A stretch of DNA of 64,000 bases. Source: Actinomycetes bacterium. Lineage in GTDB: Bacteria > Actinomycetota > Actinomycetes > Actinomycetales > Dermatophilaceae. This document shows positions 14,346-22,902 of the stretch, one piece after another (within the stretch, counting starts at the first letter, position 1; every line of letters starts with the position of its first letter). A program made the translations under genes and the position numbers. The DNA lies in contig JAEZWF010000018.1 in assembly GCA_023420415.1 (NCBI GenBank), positions 1 through 64,000 of the forward strand, read 5' to 3'. The notes beneath the pieces were generated by a model. That model saw only the letters and a program-made list of their open reading frames with translations, had not been told where the DNA came from and searched no databases.

Positions 14346-17120
14346 TCAGCTCTCCCCGCCGGCGTTGCCGGACGTGCCGGCGGTGACGTCGAGCAGGCGG
14401 TAGCGCTGCGCGGCCTCGCGGGCGACGGAGGCGTCGACCTCACCCCGCTCCACCAGCATCTGCAGGGCCCGCACCGCGACCGACGGGCCGTCGATGTGGA
14501 AGAACCGCCGCGCAGCCGGACGGGTGTCCGAGAAGCCGAACCCGTCCGCCCCGAGTGAGGCGAAGTCGTTCGGCACCCACTGCGCGATCTGGTCCTGCAC
14601 CTGGCGCATGTAGTCCGACACCGCCACCACGGGGCCACGCGTGCCCTGCAGCTTCTCGGTGACGAACGGGGTGCGGGCCTCGCCGTCGGGGTGGAGGAAG
14701 CGCTGCTCGTCGGCGGCCATCGCGTCGCGGCGCAGCTCGCTCCACGACGTCACGGACCACACGTCGGCGACGACGCCCCAGTCGTTGCGCAACAGCTCCT
14801 GGGCCTCCAGGGCCCACGGCACACCGACGCCGGAGGCGAGCAGCTGCACCCGCGGCGCGTCCGGGCCGAGCCCGTCCTCGATGCCGGGGGCGAAGAGGTA
14901 CATGCCCTTGAGGATGCCCTCGCGGTCGACGTTCTCCGGCTCGGCCGGCTGCACCATCGGCTCGTTGTAGACGGTCAGGTAGTAGATGAGGTTCTCGTTC
15001 TCACCACTGTCCTGGCCGTACATGCGGCGCAGGCCCTCCTCCATGATGTGCGCGATCTCGTAGGCGAACGCCGGGTCGTAGGACACGACGGCCGGGTTGG
15101 TCGCGGCGAGCAGCTGGCTGTGCCCGTCGGCGTGCTGCAGGCCCTCACCGGTGAGGGTGGTCCGGCCAGCGGTGGCGCCGATGAGGAACCCGCGGGTCAT
15201 CTGGTCGGCGGCCGCCCAGATCGAGTCGCCCGTGCGCTGGAACCCGAACATCGAGTAGAAGACGTAGACCGGGATCATCGGCTCGCCGTGCGTCGCGTAC
15301 GACGTGCCCGCGGCGGTGAACGCTGCGAGGGAGCCGGCCTCGTTGATACCGAGGTGCAGGATCTGCCCCTGCTCGGACTCCTTGTAGGCGAGCATCAGCT
15401 CGGCGTCGACCGAGGTGTAGCGCTGGCCGTGCGGGTTGTAGATCTTGATCGTCGGGAAGAACGAGTCCATGCCGAACGTGCGCGCCTCGTCCGGGATGAT
15501 CGGCACGACCCGCTTGCCGAACTCCTTGTCGCGCATGAGCTCCTTGAGCAGCCGGACGAACGCCATCGTGGTGGCGACCTCCTGCTTGCCGGTGCCCTTC
15601 TTCACGACGTCGTAGGCCTTGTGGTCGGGCAGCTTGAGCGGGGCGTGCTCGACCTTGCGGATCGGCAGCCCGCCACCGAGCTTCTCGCGGCGCTCGCGCA
15701 GGTACTTGATGGCCGGGTCGTCCGGGCCGGGGTTGTAGTACGGCGGCAGGTACGGGTCCTTCTCCAGCTCCTCGTCGGAGATCGGGAGCTTCAGCCCGTC
15801 GCGCAGACCCTTGAGGTCGTCGAGGGTCAGCTTCTTCATCTGGTGCGTCGCGTTGCGCCCGGCGAAGTGGGTGCCGAGGCCATAACCCTTGATGGTCTTG
15901 GCGAGGATGACCGTCGGCTGGCCGGTGTGGTTCATCGCTGCCTGGTATGCCGCGAAGACCTTGCGGTAGTCGTGGCCGCCTCGCTTGAGCTGCCACCAGA
16001 TGTCCTCGTCGGACCAGTCCTTGACCATGTCGCGCGTGCGCGGGTCGCGGCCGAAGAAGTGGTCGCGGACGTACTTGCCGTCGTTGGCGCGGAAGGTCTG
16101 GTAGTCGCCATCGCTCGTGGAGTTCATGAGGTGGACGAGGGCGCCGTCGCGGTCGGCGGCGAGCAGCGGGTCCCACCCGCGGCCCCACACGACCTTGATG
16201 ACGTTCCAGCCGGCGCCGCGGAAGAACGCCTCGAGCTCCTGGATGATCTTGCCGTTGCCGCGCACGGGGCCGTCGAGCCGCTGCAGGTTGGCGTTGATGA
16301 CGAACGTGAGGTTGTCGAGCTCCTCGTTGGCCGCGAGCTGCAGCAGGCCGCGCGACTCCGGCTCGTCCATCTCGCCGTCACCGAGGAACGCCCAGACGTG
16401 CTGCTGGCTGGTGTCCTTGATGCCGCGGTTGTGGAGGTACTTGTTGAACTGCGCCTGGTAGATCGCGTTCATCGGGCCGATGCCCATCGACACCGTCGGG
16501 AACTGCCAGAACTCCGGCATGAGCCGCGGGTGCGGGTAGGACGGCAGGCCGACCGGCTGGCCACCGACGAGGTGGCTCTTCTCCTGCCGGAACCCGTCCA
16601 TCTGGTCCTCGGTGAGGCGGCCCTCGAGGAACGCGCGGGCGTACATGCCGGGGGAGGCGTGGCCCTGGAAGAACACCTGGTCGCCGCCACCCGGGTGGTC
16701 GACGCCGCGCCAGAAGTGGTTGAACCCGACCTCGTAGAGGGTCGCAGCCGAGGCATAGGTGGAGATGTGGCCACCGACGCCGACACCCGGGCGCTGGGCG
16801 CGGTGGACCATGACCGCGGCGTTCCAGCGCAGGTAGGCGCGGTAGCGGCGCTCGACCTCCTCGTCACCGGGGAACCACGGCTCCTGCTCCGGCGCGATGG
16901 TGTTGATGTAGTCGGTCGCCGTCAGCGACGGCACGCCGACCTGCTGCTCGCGGGCGCGCTCGAGCAGCTTGAGCATCACGTAGCGGGCCCGGTTGCGGCC
17001 GCCGGCCTCGATGACACCGTCGAGCGACTCGAGCCACTCCTGGGTCTCGTCCGGGTCGATGTCCGGGAGCTGGCTGGGGATGCCGTTGAGAATGGGTCCG
17101 GCTTCCTCGCGTGCGGCCAC
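14346..17120 (-). CDS. aceE: Pyruvate dehydrogenase E1 component, homodimeric
   Basis: A 924-residue thiamine-diphosphate enzyme that decarboxylates pyruvate and acetylates E2 lipoyl groups. The ThDP/Mg motif is GDGEMDEPES followed by NLTFVINANLQ (about residues 247-280). Other family blocks are intact, including GHASPGMYARAFLEGRL and GRTTLTGEGLQHADGHS. The homodimeric form is the one used by Actinobacteria. GTG 17120 is preceded by AAAGGA. It stands alone, convergent with the GDPD pair and downstream of fdhD. A long open frame on the opposite strand is only a codon-bias shadow. Confidence 0.95.
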   Translation of the reverse strand: MAAREEAGPILNGIPSQLPDIDPDETQEWLESLDGVIEAGGRNRARYVMLKLLERAREQQVGVPSLTATDYINTIAPEQEPWFPGDEEVERRYRAYLRWNAAVMVHRAQRPGVGVGGHISTYASAATLYEVGFNHFWRGVDHPGGGDQVFFQGHASPGMYARAFLEGRLTEDQMDGFRQEKSHLVGGQPVGLPSYPHPRLMPEFWQFPTVSMGIGPMNAIYQAQFNKYLHNRGIKDTSQQHVWAFLGDGEMDEPESRGLLQLAANEELDNLTFVINANLQRLDGPVRGNGKIIQELEAFFRGAGWNVIKVVWGRGWDPLLAADRDGALVHLMNSTSDGDYQTFRANDGKYVRDHFFGRDPRTRDMVKDWSDEDIWWQLKRGGHDYRKVFAAYQAAMNHTGQPTVILAKTIKGYGLGTHFAGRNATHQMKKLTLDDLKGLRDGLKLPISDEELEKDPYLPPYYNPGPDDPAIKYLRERREKLGGGLPIRKVEHAPLKLPDHKAYDVVKKGTGKQEVATTMAFVRLLKELMRDKEFGKRVVPIIPDEARTFGMDSFFPTIKIYNPHGQRYTSVDAELMLAYKESEQGQILHLGINEAGSLAAFTAAGTSYATHGEPMIPVYVFYSMFGFQRTGDSIWAAADQMTRGFLIGATAGRTTLTGEGLQHADGHSQLLAATNPAVVSYDPAFAYEIAHIMEEGLRRMYGQDSGENENLIYYLTVYNEPMVQPAEPENVDREGILKGMYLFAPGIEDGLGPDAPRVQLLASGVGVPWALEAQELLRNDWGVVADVWSVTSWSELRRDAMAADEQRFLHPDGEARTPFVTEKLQGTRGPVVAVSDYMRQVQDQIAQWVPNDFASLGADGFGFSDTRPAARRFFHIDGPSVAVRALQMLVERGEVDASVAREAAQRYRLLDVTAGTSGNAGGES

Positions 17121-17214
17121 GGTCGTGGGTCCTTTCTCGCGCTTGGGTCGCGGGGTTGCCTGCGACCTCTTCCATCTTCCACCCCCGCGAGGCGTGGGTC
17201 ACAACCGGCGGTGG

Positions 17215-18069
17215 CTACTGGCCAGTATGCGAAGCGAGCCCCAGTCGCTGCCCACCGGCATACACCGTCATCCGGGGGTCACGGGTGAAGCCCACGAGCG
17301 TCAGCCCCGAGGTGCGCGCGAGCTCGACCGCGAGCGACGACGGCGCGGACACGGCGACCAACGCAGGGATGCCGGCCATCACGGCCTTCTGCACCAGCTC
17401 GAAGCTCGCCCGTCCACTGACGACCAGGACGTGACCGGACAGCGGCAGCAGCCCTTCGCGCCCGGCCCACCCGATGACCTTGTCGACGGCGTTGTGCCGG
17501 CCGACGTCCTCGCGCACCACCAGTGGTTCGCCGTCGGCGGTGAAGATGCCCGCTGCGTGCAACCCACCGGTCTTGTCGAACACCTTCTGCTGCTCGCGCA
17601 GCCGTCCCGGCAGGCCGACCACGACCTCCGGTGAGAGGCGCACGGAGTCGTCGGCGACGGCATACGGGCCCGTTGCGGTGATGGCGTCGACGCTCGTCTT
17701 GCCGCACACCCCACACGCGCTGGTCTGGTAGCCGCTGCGGGCGGTGCGGTCGAGGTCGGGCACGACACCGGGGGTGAGTGTCACGTCGACGACGTTGTAG
17801 GTGGGAGAACCGGATTCGTCCTCGTCGAGGCAGTGCATGAGCTGGGCGACGTCGGTCGGCTTGGTCACCACCGCCTCGGTGAGCAGGTTGCCGAGGGTGA
17901 GGTCGAAGTCGTCGCCGGGGGTGCGCATGGTGACCGTGATGGTCTGCCCGCCGACTCGGATCTCAAGCGGCTCCTCGACCGCGAGCGTGTCTGGCCGCCG
18001 CGTCTCGCGGACCGTGCCGTCGACGACCTCCACACGCGTGCTCGGCACCCGCTGCGTCACTCGTCCCAT
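17215..18069 (-). CDS. fdhD: Formate dehydrogenase accessory sulfurtransferase FdhD
   Basis: A 284-residue protein that transfers sulfur to the molybdenum cofactor of formate dehydrogenase-like enzymes. The CGVCG motif (Cys119 and Cys122) carries the sulfur-transfer cysteines. Other family blocks are GNLLTEAVV, GLHAAGIF and REDVGRHNAVDKVIG. No formate dehydrogenase gene lies in the window, so its target is encoded elsewhere. The ATG at 18069 has only a weak upstream ribosome site. It is transcribed away from the PH-domain pair across a 72-bp divergent gap. Confidence 0.92.
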   Translation of the reverse strand: MGRVTQRVPSTRVEVVDGTVRETRRPDTLAVEEPLEIRVGGQTITVTMRTPGDDFDLTLGNLLTEAVVTKPTDVAQLMHCLDEDESGSPTYNVVDVTLTPGVVPDLDRTARSGYQTSACGVCGKTSVDAITATGPYAVADDSVRLSPEVVVGLPGRLREQQKVFDKTGGLHAAGIFTADGEPLVVREDVGRHNAVDKVIGWAGREGLLPLSGHVLVVSGRASFELVQKAVMAGIPALVAVSAPSSLAVELARTSGLTLVGFTRDPRMTVYAGGQRLGLASHTGQ

Positions 18070-18141
18070 GCTTCGAGGGTATGCCGCGTGGTCGCCGTGG
18101 GCGCGCGCGGCCGGGTCCCGCGGCGGGGATAGGTTGGGGGA

Positions 18142-18696
18142 GTGACCGACCCGCTGGACCCGTCAGCCACCGCGCCCGCCGTTGCGACGGGTCCCGTCGC
18201 GCCGAGCACACCCGACGTCACGCTGTTCGGTGACGGTGGACTCGACTGGCGCCCCGTGTCGCCGAAGCTGGCGACCGCCCGCTTCGTCGTGCTGGGCTCC
18301 GTCGCCGTGCTGCCACTCCTCGGGTCGCTCGCGCTCGCCGTGTTCGTGAGCCCGTGGCTCTGGGTCGCAGTCGCGTTCGTCGTGGTCGTCGTGGGCTGGG
18401 TCGCGTGGGTGATCGGCCGGCAGGTGCCGATGATCAGCTGGGCCGAGACGGCCGAGGAGCTCGTGATCCGCAAGGGCCGGCTGTTCCGCACCGTCGTGAG
18501 CGTGCCCTACGGCCGGTTGCAGTTCGTCGACGTCCAGTCCGGCCCGCTGGCGCGGAAGTTCGGCATGGCCACCGTCGAGCTGCACACGGCATCGCCGGAG
18601 AGCGGCGGGCAGATCCCGGGGCTGCCGACAGAGGTGGCCGAGCAGCTGCGCGAGCGGCTGGCAGCGCGGGGTGAGTCGCAGCGGGCGGGCCTGTGA
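18142..18696 (+). CDS. Bacterial PH-domain membrane protein, short (YdbS-like)
   Basis: A 184-residue protein: a disordered 35-residue N-terminus, two membrane helices at about 48-70 and 74-92, and one bPH2 domain (EELVIRKGRLFRTVVSVPYGRLQFVDVQSGPLARKFGMATVELHTAS). YdbS/YdbT-type pairs act at the membrane; their exact role is poorly known. GTG 18142 lies six bases after TAGGTT and next to a G-run, so either leaderless or Shine-Dalgarno initiation is possible. It overlaps the following gene by 4 bp (GTGA), which encodes its larger partner. Confidence 0.82.
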   Translation: MTDPLDPSATAPAVATGPVAPSTPDVTLFGDGGLDWRPVSPKLATARFVVLGSVAVLPLLGSLALAVFVSPWLWVAVAFVVVVVGWVAWVIGRQVPMISWAETAEELVIRKGRLFRTVVSVPYGRLQFVDVQSGPLARKFGMATVELHTASPESGGQIPGLPTEVAEQLRERLAARGESQRAGL

Positions 18697-20162
18697 CCGA
18701 GACGCCAGAGCCGCCCGCGCCGCGAGATCCGGCTGCGCCGCACGACGACGCTCAGCCCGACAAGCCGTGGCAGCGGCTGCACCCGTTGTCTCCGTTGCTG
18801 CGCGGCGGCATCGCGTTCGTCGCCGTGCTGGCCTACCTGCTGTCCCAGCAGCTCGACACGATCTTCGGTGCCGACCGGGAGGACCCGACCTTCGGGCACC
18901 TGTGGTGGGCGGTGCTGGCCGTCGTGGCGGTCCTGCTGCTCATCGTCGCCGGGGCGTGGGTGTCGTGGCGCTTCTCCCGCTTCCGCCTGACCCCGACGCT
19001 CATCGAGCTGCGCACCGGGTTCGTCTTCCGCCAGCACCGGCAGGTGCGGTTCGACCGCATCCAGGCCGTCGACATCGGACGCCCTTTGCTGGCAAGGCTT
19101 TTCGGTCTCTCCGAAGTTGTCGTGCAGTCAGCCGGCGGCAAGGACTCCAACCTCAAGCTGTCCTACCTCACCGACGCGGCGGCCCAGCGGATGCGTGAGG
19201 AGCTCATCGAGCTCGCCCGCCACAGCGACGAGGAGGTGCCGCACCGGCGCGCGGCCAGCGACGCGGCATACCCGGGCTCGGCGCAGCCGACCGTGCTGAC
19301 CCAGCCGTCCGACGAGCACGCGACCCAGGTGCTCGCGGTCCCCAACTCACGCATCGTGCAGTCGATCCTTTACAGCGGGCCTGCACTGACGTTCCTCCTC
19401 GCGGCGCCTGCCCTGGTCGTCTCCCTCGTCCTCGGAGCCCCCGGCATGGTCGCCTGGCTCGGCCCGATGGCGCTCGCGATCGGCGGAGGACTGCTCAAGC
19501 GGCTCACGAAGGAGGCGAACTTCCAGCTCCTCCACGAGGGCGACCGGCTGCGAATCCGCCACGGCCTCACCGACATCCGCACGACGACAGTGCCGTTGCA
19601 CCGCATCCAGGCGATCGAGGTGAGCCAGTCGCTGCCGTGGCGGTTCCCGGGGTGGTGGCGCATCCAGGTCAACGTCGCGGGCGTGGGCGGCAGCGATGAC
19701 GACGACACGGAGAACGTGCTGCTGCCCGTGGGTCGCATGGACGAGGCGCTGCGGGTGCTGACATTGGTCCGGCCGGACCTGCCGGACGAGGCGGCCGTGG
19801 CGGCGATGACGGGGGAGGGCCCCTACGGCGGCTTCGTGACCGCGAGCGAACGCGCCAAGCCGCTCGACCCGCTCAGCTGGCGACGGCGCGGGTATGCCGT
19901 CCTGCCGGACGAGGTCGTGACCCGCCGGGGAGTGCTGTGGCGCTCGGTGCAGGTCGTCCCGCACGCGCGGATCCAGTCCGTCACCGTGTCGCAGGGGCCG
20001 TGGGAGCGCCGCCGGGGCGTGGCCTCGGTCAAGCTGGTGTCCACACCGGGTCCGGTCGGCCCCGCGGTCGAGCACCTCGACGTGGAGGAGGCGCTGCGCC
20101 TCGTCGACGAGCAGGTGGTGCGCTCCAGCGAGGCCCGTCGTCTCGCCGCCAGACCGGCCTGA
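18693..20162 (+). CDS. Bacterial PH-domain membrane protein, long (YdbT-like)
   Basis: A 489-residue membrane protein with three bPH2 domains separated by helix pairs. The PH domains begin near FRLTPTLIELRTGFVFRQHR, near LLHEGDRLRIRHGLTD and near YAVLPDEVVTRRGVLW; each carries the VPxxRIQxVxVxQGPxxR-like core. Membrane helix pairs lie at about 30-50, 65-88 and 230-270. It is translationally coupled to the short partner and almost certainly forms a complex with it. Function in actinobacteria is not established. Confidence 0.85.
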   Translation: MTETPEPPAPRDPAAPHDDAQPDKPWQRLHPLSPLLRGGIAFVAVLAYLLSQQLDTIFGADREDPTFGHLWWAVLAVVAVLLLIVAGAWVSWRFSRFRLTPTLIELRTGFVFRQHRQVRFDRIQAVDIGRPLLARLFGLSEVVVQSAGGKDSNLKLSYLTDAAAQRMREELIELARHSDEEVPHRRAASDAAYPGSAQPTVLTQPSDEHATQVLAVPNSRIVQSILYSGPALTFLLAAPALVVSLVLGAPGMVAWLGPMALAIGGGLLKRLTKEANFQLLHEGDRLRIRHGLTDIRTTTVPLHRIQAIEVSQSLPWRFPGWWRIQVNVAGVGGSDDDDTENVLLPVGRMDEALRVLTLVRPDLPDEAAVAAMTGEGPYGGFVTASERAKPLDPLSWRRRGYAVLPDEVVTRRGVLWRSVQVVPHARIQSVTVSQGPWERRRGVASVKLVSTPGPVGPAVEHLDVEEALRLVDEQVVRSSEARRLAARPA

Positions 20163-20252
20163 GCAGGGGATTCTTCGGCGACTCGGTTGAAAATCCCGCC
20201 GAGGCGCGATGGACTGTCCCGCAAGCGGACCACGTGAGGGACGGAGAAGGGT

Positions 20253-20678
20253 GTGAGCACGCCAGCGCAGTCGGCGCTGCAGGCGTCGGTGAGCCGACTG
20301 GGCCTCACCGAGGGCCAGGTGGTGCAGGAGTTCGGCTACGACAGCGACGTGGACGACGACTTCCGGTTCGCCCTGGAGGACCTCGTCGGCTCCGAGCTGG
20401 AGGACGAGGACTACGGCGATGTCGCCGACGGCGTCCTCATCTGGTGGCGGGACGACGACGGTGACCTCGTGGACGCGGTCGTCGACGGACTGACCAACCT
20501 CGCGGAGGGCGGGTCGATCGTGGTCCTGACCCCCAAGTCCGGGCGCCCCGGGCACGTCGACGCCAGTGACATCGAGGAGGCGGCCACCACGGCGGGCCTG
20601 CACACCTCCGGCGCCGTCAACGCCTGCGAGGACTGGACCGCGACCCGGCTGGTCGCTCCCAAGTCGGCGCGACGCTGA
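20253..20678 (+). CDS. DUF3052 family protein
   Basis: A 141-residue acidic cytoplasmic protein, found across Actinobacteria with unknown function. Family blocks are LGLTEGQVVQEFGYDSDVDDDFR, DYGDVADGVLIWWRDDDGDLVD and the closing EDWTATRLVAPK. GAGAAGGG lies just before the GTG at 20253. The 90-bp gap upstream after the PH-domain gene may hold its promoter. It is followed 22 bp later by the peroxiredoxin gene, and this order is a familiar actinobacterial pairing, perhaps reflecting shared redox or stress regulation. Confidence 0.88.
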   Translation: MSTPAQSALQASVSRLGLTEGQVVQEFGYDSDVDDDFRFALEDLVGSELEDEDYGDVADGVLIWWRDDDGDLVDAVVDGLTNLAEGGSIVVLTPKSGRPGHVDASDIEEAATTAGLHTSGAVNACEDWTATRLVAPKSARR

Positions 20679-20700
20679 CCGCACTGCCACACTGACCGGC

Positions 20701-21195
20701 ATGACCTCGCCCACCTCGCCGACCCCGCAGACTTCGCCCCTCGCCGTCGGCGACACCGCCCCGGACTTTACCCTCAAGGACCAGAACGGCCAGGACACCT
20801 CGCTCGCGCAGTTCCGCGGCGACAAGAACGTCGTGCTCGTCTTCTACCCGTTCGCGTTCTCCGGCATCTGCACCGGCGAGCTGTGCGAGATCCGCGACAA
20901 CCTCGGCGCGTTCGTCGACGACGACGTCCAGGTGCTCGCGATCTCGTGCGACCACATGTTCAGCCAGCGGGCGTGGGCCGACAAGGAGGGCTACTTCTTC
21001 CCGCTGCTGTCCGACTTCTGGCCGCACGGCGAGGTGTCCAGGGCCTTCGGTGTCTTCCACGAGGGCGCCGGAGCGCCCACCCGCGGCACCTTCCTGATCG
21101 ACCGCGACGGTGTCATCCGCTGGTCGCTCGTCAACGAGATCGGGCAGGCGCGCGACTTCTCCGGCTACCACGAGGCGCTGGCCGCCCTGCGCTGA
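20701..21195 (+). CDS. ahpE: AhpE-like peroxiredoxin
   Basis: A 164-residue thiol peroxidase. The peroxidatic Cys57 lies in FYPFAFSGICTGELCEIRD, the typical AhpE/BCP signature, and Cys62 follows. Thr and Arg catalytic partners are present (FSGIC with PTRGTFLIDRDG). It reduces peroxides in the cytoplasm with electrons from a low-molecular-weight thiol or mycoredoxin. ATG 20701 has no Shine-Dalgarno sequence; CACACT lies seven bases upstream, so translation may be leaderless. A tRNA gene follows after 24 bp. Confidence 0.9.
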   Translation: MTSPTSPTPQTSPLAVGDTAPDFTLKDQNGQDTSLAQFRGDKNVVLVFYPFAFSGICTGELCEIRDNLGAFVDDDVQVLAISCDHMFSQRAWADKEGYFFPLLSDFWPHGEVSRAFGVFHEGAGAPTRGTFLIDRDGVIRWSLVNEIGQARDFSGYHEALAALR

Positions 21196-21219
21196 GCCGT
21201 CCACTACGCTCGGGCACCG

Positions 21220-21292
21220 GGGCCTGTAGCTCAGTTGGTAGAGCGCCACGTTTACACCGTGGATGTCGTCGGTTCGAGCCCGGCCGGGCCCA
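21220..21292 (+). tRNA. tRNA-Val (anticodon TAC)
   Basis: Acceptor GGGCCTG/CGGGCCC (one T-G pair), D stem GCTC/GAGC, anticodon loop TTTACAC, T arm GTCGG/CCGGC with loop TTCGAGC. CCA is not encoded. The next protein gene starts two bases after the discriminator base. Confidence 0.93.
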
Positions 21293-21293
21293 C

Positions 21294-22160
21294 GTGCGAC
21301 AGCTGAATCTCGGTGACGTGGTCCGCGCCCTCGACGGGCTCTACCCGCCTGACACGGCACAGTCGTGGGACCGGGTCGGGCTGGTCACGGGCGACCCCAG
21401 CCAGCCGGTGACCCGCATCCACTTCGCGGTCGACCCCACGATGGCGGTCGTGGAGGAGGCGCGCGCCCTCGGCGCGGACCTCCTGGTGACCCACCACCCG
21501 CTGCTGCTGCGCGGCATACACGGGGTCGCCACGACGACGGCCAAGGGGGCGACCGTCACCTCGCTCATCGTCGGAGACGTCGCGCTCTACGTCGCCCACA
21601 CCAACGCCGACGTCGCCGACCCGGGCGTCAACGACGCGCTCGCGGCCGCCTGCGGGCTCACCGACGTGCGCCCGCTCGCCGAGGTCGAGGGCCAGCCCCT
21701 CGGCCGGCTCGGGCGGCTGCCGTCACCCATGACCCTGGCTGAGTTCACCCAGGCCCTGTATGCCGCGTTGCCGGCTGCCGCGGGCGGCCTGCGGGTCGCC
21801 GGGCCGCCGGACGCGACCGTGGAGACCGTGGCGCTCATGGGCGGCGCGGGGGACGACATGTTCGACCACGTCCGCGCGTCCGGGGCCGACGTCTACGTCA
21901 CCGCCGACCTGCGCCACCACCCGGTGCTCGAGGCGCGCGAGGAGGCCCGCGGCGGCACGCCCTACCTCGTCGACGCCGGTCACTGGGCGACCGAGTCGCT
22001 GTGGCTGGAGGGTGCGGCGCAGCGGGTGGTCGACGCCCTTGCTGGGCAGGGCCACGACGCCTCTACAGTGGACACCCACATCAGCACACTGCGCACCGAC
22101 CCGTGGGACTTCGTGGTCGGTGCCGAGCCCGCGCCGAGCGCTCCCGGAGGTACGTCCTGA
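21294..22160 (+). CDS. Nif3-like dinuclear metal center protein
   Basis: A 288-residue protein of the NIF3/YbgI family (annotated elsewhere as GTP cyclohydrolase I type 2-like). Metal ligands are visible in VTHHPLLLRG, YVAHTNAD and near the C-terminus DAGHWATES. The N-terminus DVVRALDGLYPPDTAQSWDRVGL fits the family and requires a start at or near GTG 21294. That codon begins two bases after the mature 3' end of tRNA-Val. There is no ribosome site. tRNA 3' processing would release a leaderless mRNA. It overlaps the next gene (CTGA), with which it is conserved in actinobacteria. Confidence 0.9.
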   Translation: MRQLNLGDVVRALDGLYPPDTAQSWDRVGLVTGDPSQPVTRIHFAVDPTMAVVEEARALGADLLVTHHPLLLRGIHGVATTTAKGATVTSLIVGDVALYVAHTNADVADPGVNDALAAACGLTDVRPLAEVEGQPLGRLGRLPSPMTLAEFTQALYAALPAAAGGLRVAGPPDATVETVALMGGAGDDMFDHVRASGADVYVTADLRHHPVLEAREEARGGTPYLVDAGHWATESLWLEGAAQRVVDALAGQGHDASTVDTHISTLRTDPWDFVVGAEPAPSAPGGTS

Positions 22161-22897
22161 ACGCCGACCCGTCCCGTCAGCTGCGACTGCTCGACCTGCA
22201 GGCGATCGACACGAGGCTCGACCAGCTGGCCCACGCCCGCAAGACGCTCCCGGAGCACGCGCAGGTCGCCGAGCTGCAGACCAAGGCCGACGGCGTCGAC
22301 GGGCTGCTGGTGCGGGCGCGCACCGAGCTCGGTGACGTCCAGCGTGAGGTGGCCAAGGCCGAGGCCGACGTCCAGCTCGTCCGTGACCGCGCCGCCCGCG
22401 ACCAGGCCCGGCTCGACTCCGGCACCGGCTCGGCCAAGGACCTCACCGCGCTGCAGCACGAGCTCACCTCGCTCGCGCGCCGCCAGTCCGAGCTCGAGGA
22501 CGTCGAGCTCGAGGTGATGGAGCGGGCCGAGGAGGCCGAGTCCGCTGCCACCCAGCTCGAGGCGCAGCAGACCGAGATCCGGCGCCAGCTCACGGCTGCC
22601 ACCGCCGCCCGGGACACCGCCCTGGCCAAGCTGGCCCAGGAGGAGGAGCAGGTCGCCGCCCCACGGTCCGGCACGGCAGCACAGGTGGGTGAGGACCTCG
22701 TCGCGCTCTACGAGAAGATCCGCGGGAGCAGCGGCGGTCTCGGCGCCGCCGCGATCCGCCAACGACGGTGTGGCGGCTGCCAGCTCGAGCTCAACGCGGT
22801 CGACGTGGCGCGCATCAAGGCGGCCCCGGCCGACGAGGTGCTGCGCTGCGAGGAGTGCCGTCGCATCCAGGTCCGCACCGACGAGTCAGGCCTGTAG
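22157..22897 (+). CDS. Zinc-ribbon coiled-coil protein (C4-type)
   Basis: A 246-residue protein. About 180 residues of heptad-rich coiled coil are followed by a C4 zinc ribbon (RRCGGCQLEL then LRCEECRRI). The family is widespread in Actinobacteria beside Nif3 and RNase H; its role is unresolved, perhaps nucleic-acid or nucleotide related. CGGAGG lies six bases before CTG 22157. The family N-terminus begins at exactly this point and no ATG, GTG or TTG fits, so a CTG start codon is likely. The first in-frame alternative upstream is a GTG about 63 bases away inside nif3. Confidence 0.87.
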   Translation: MNADPSRQLRLLDLQAIDTRLDQLAHARKTLPEHAQVAELQTKADGVDGLLVRARTELGDVQREVAKAEADVQLVRDRAARDQARLDSGTGSAKDLTALQHELTSLARRQSELEDVELEVMERAEEAESAATQLEAQQTEIRRQLTAATAARDTALAKLAQEEEQVAAPRSGTAAQVGEDLVALYEKIRGSSGGLGAAAIRQRRCGGCQLELNAVDVARIKAAPADEVLRCEECRRIQVRTDESGL

Positions 22898-22902
22898 CCC
22901 GC

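Noticed and set aside
14691..17288. 865-residue open frame opposite aceE
   Set aside because: It mirrors codon bias of the real aceE gene; it is rich in Leu/Val/Arg/Asp with no domain, start site or family motif.
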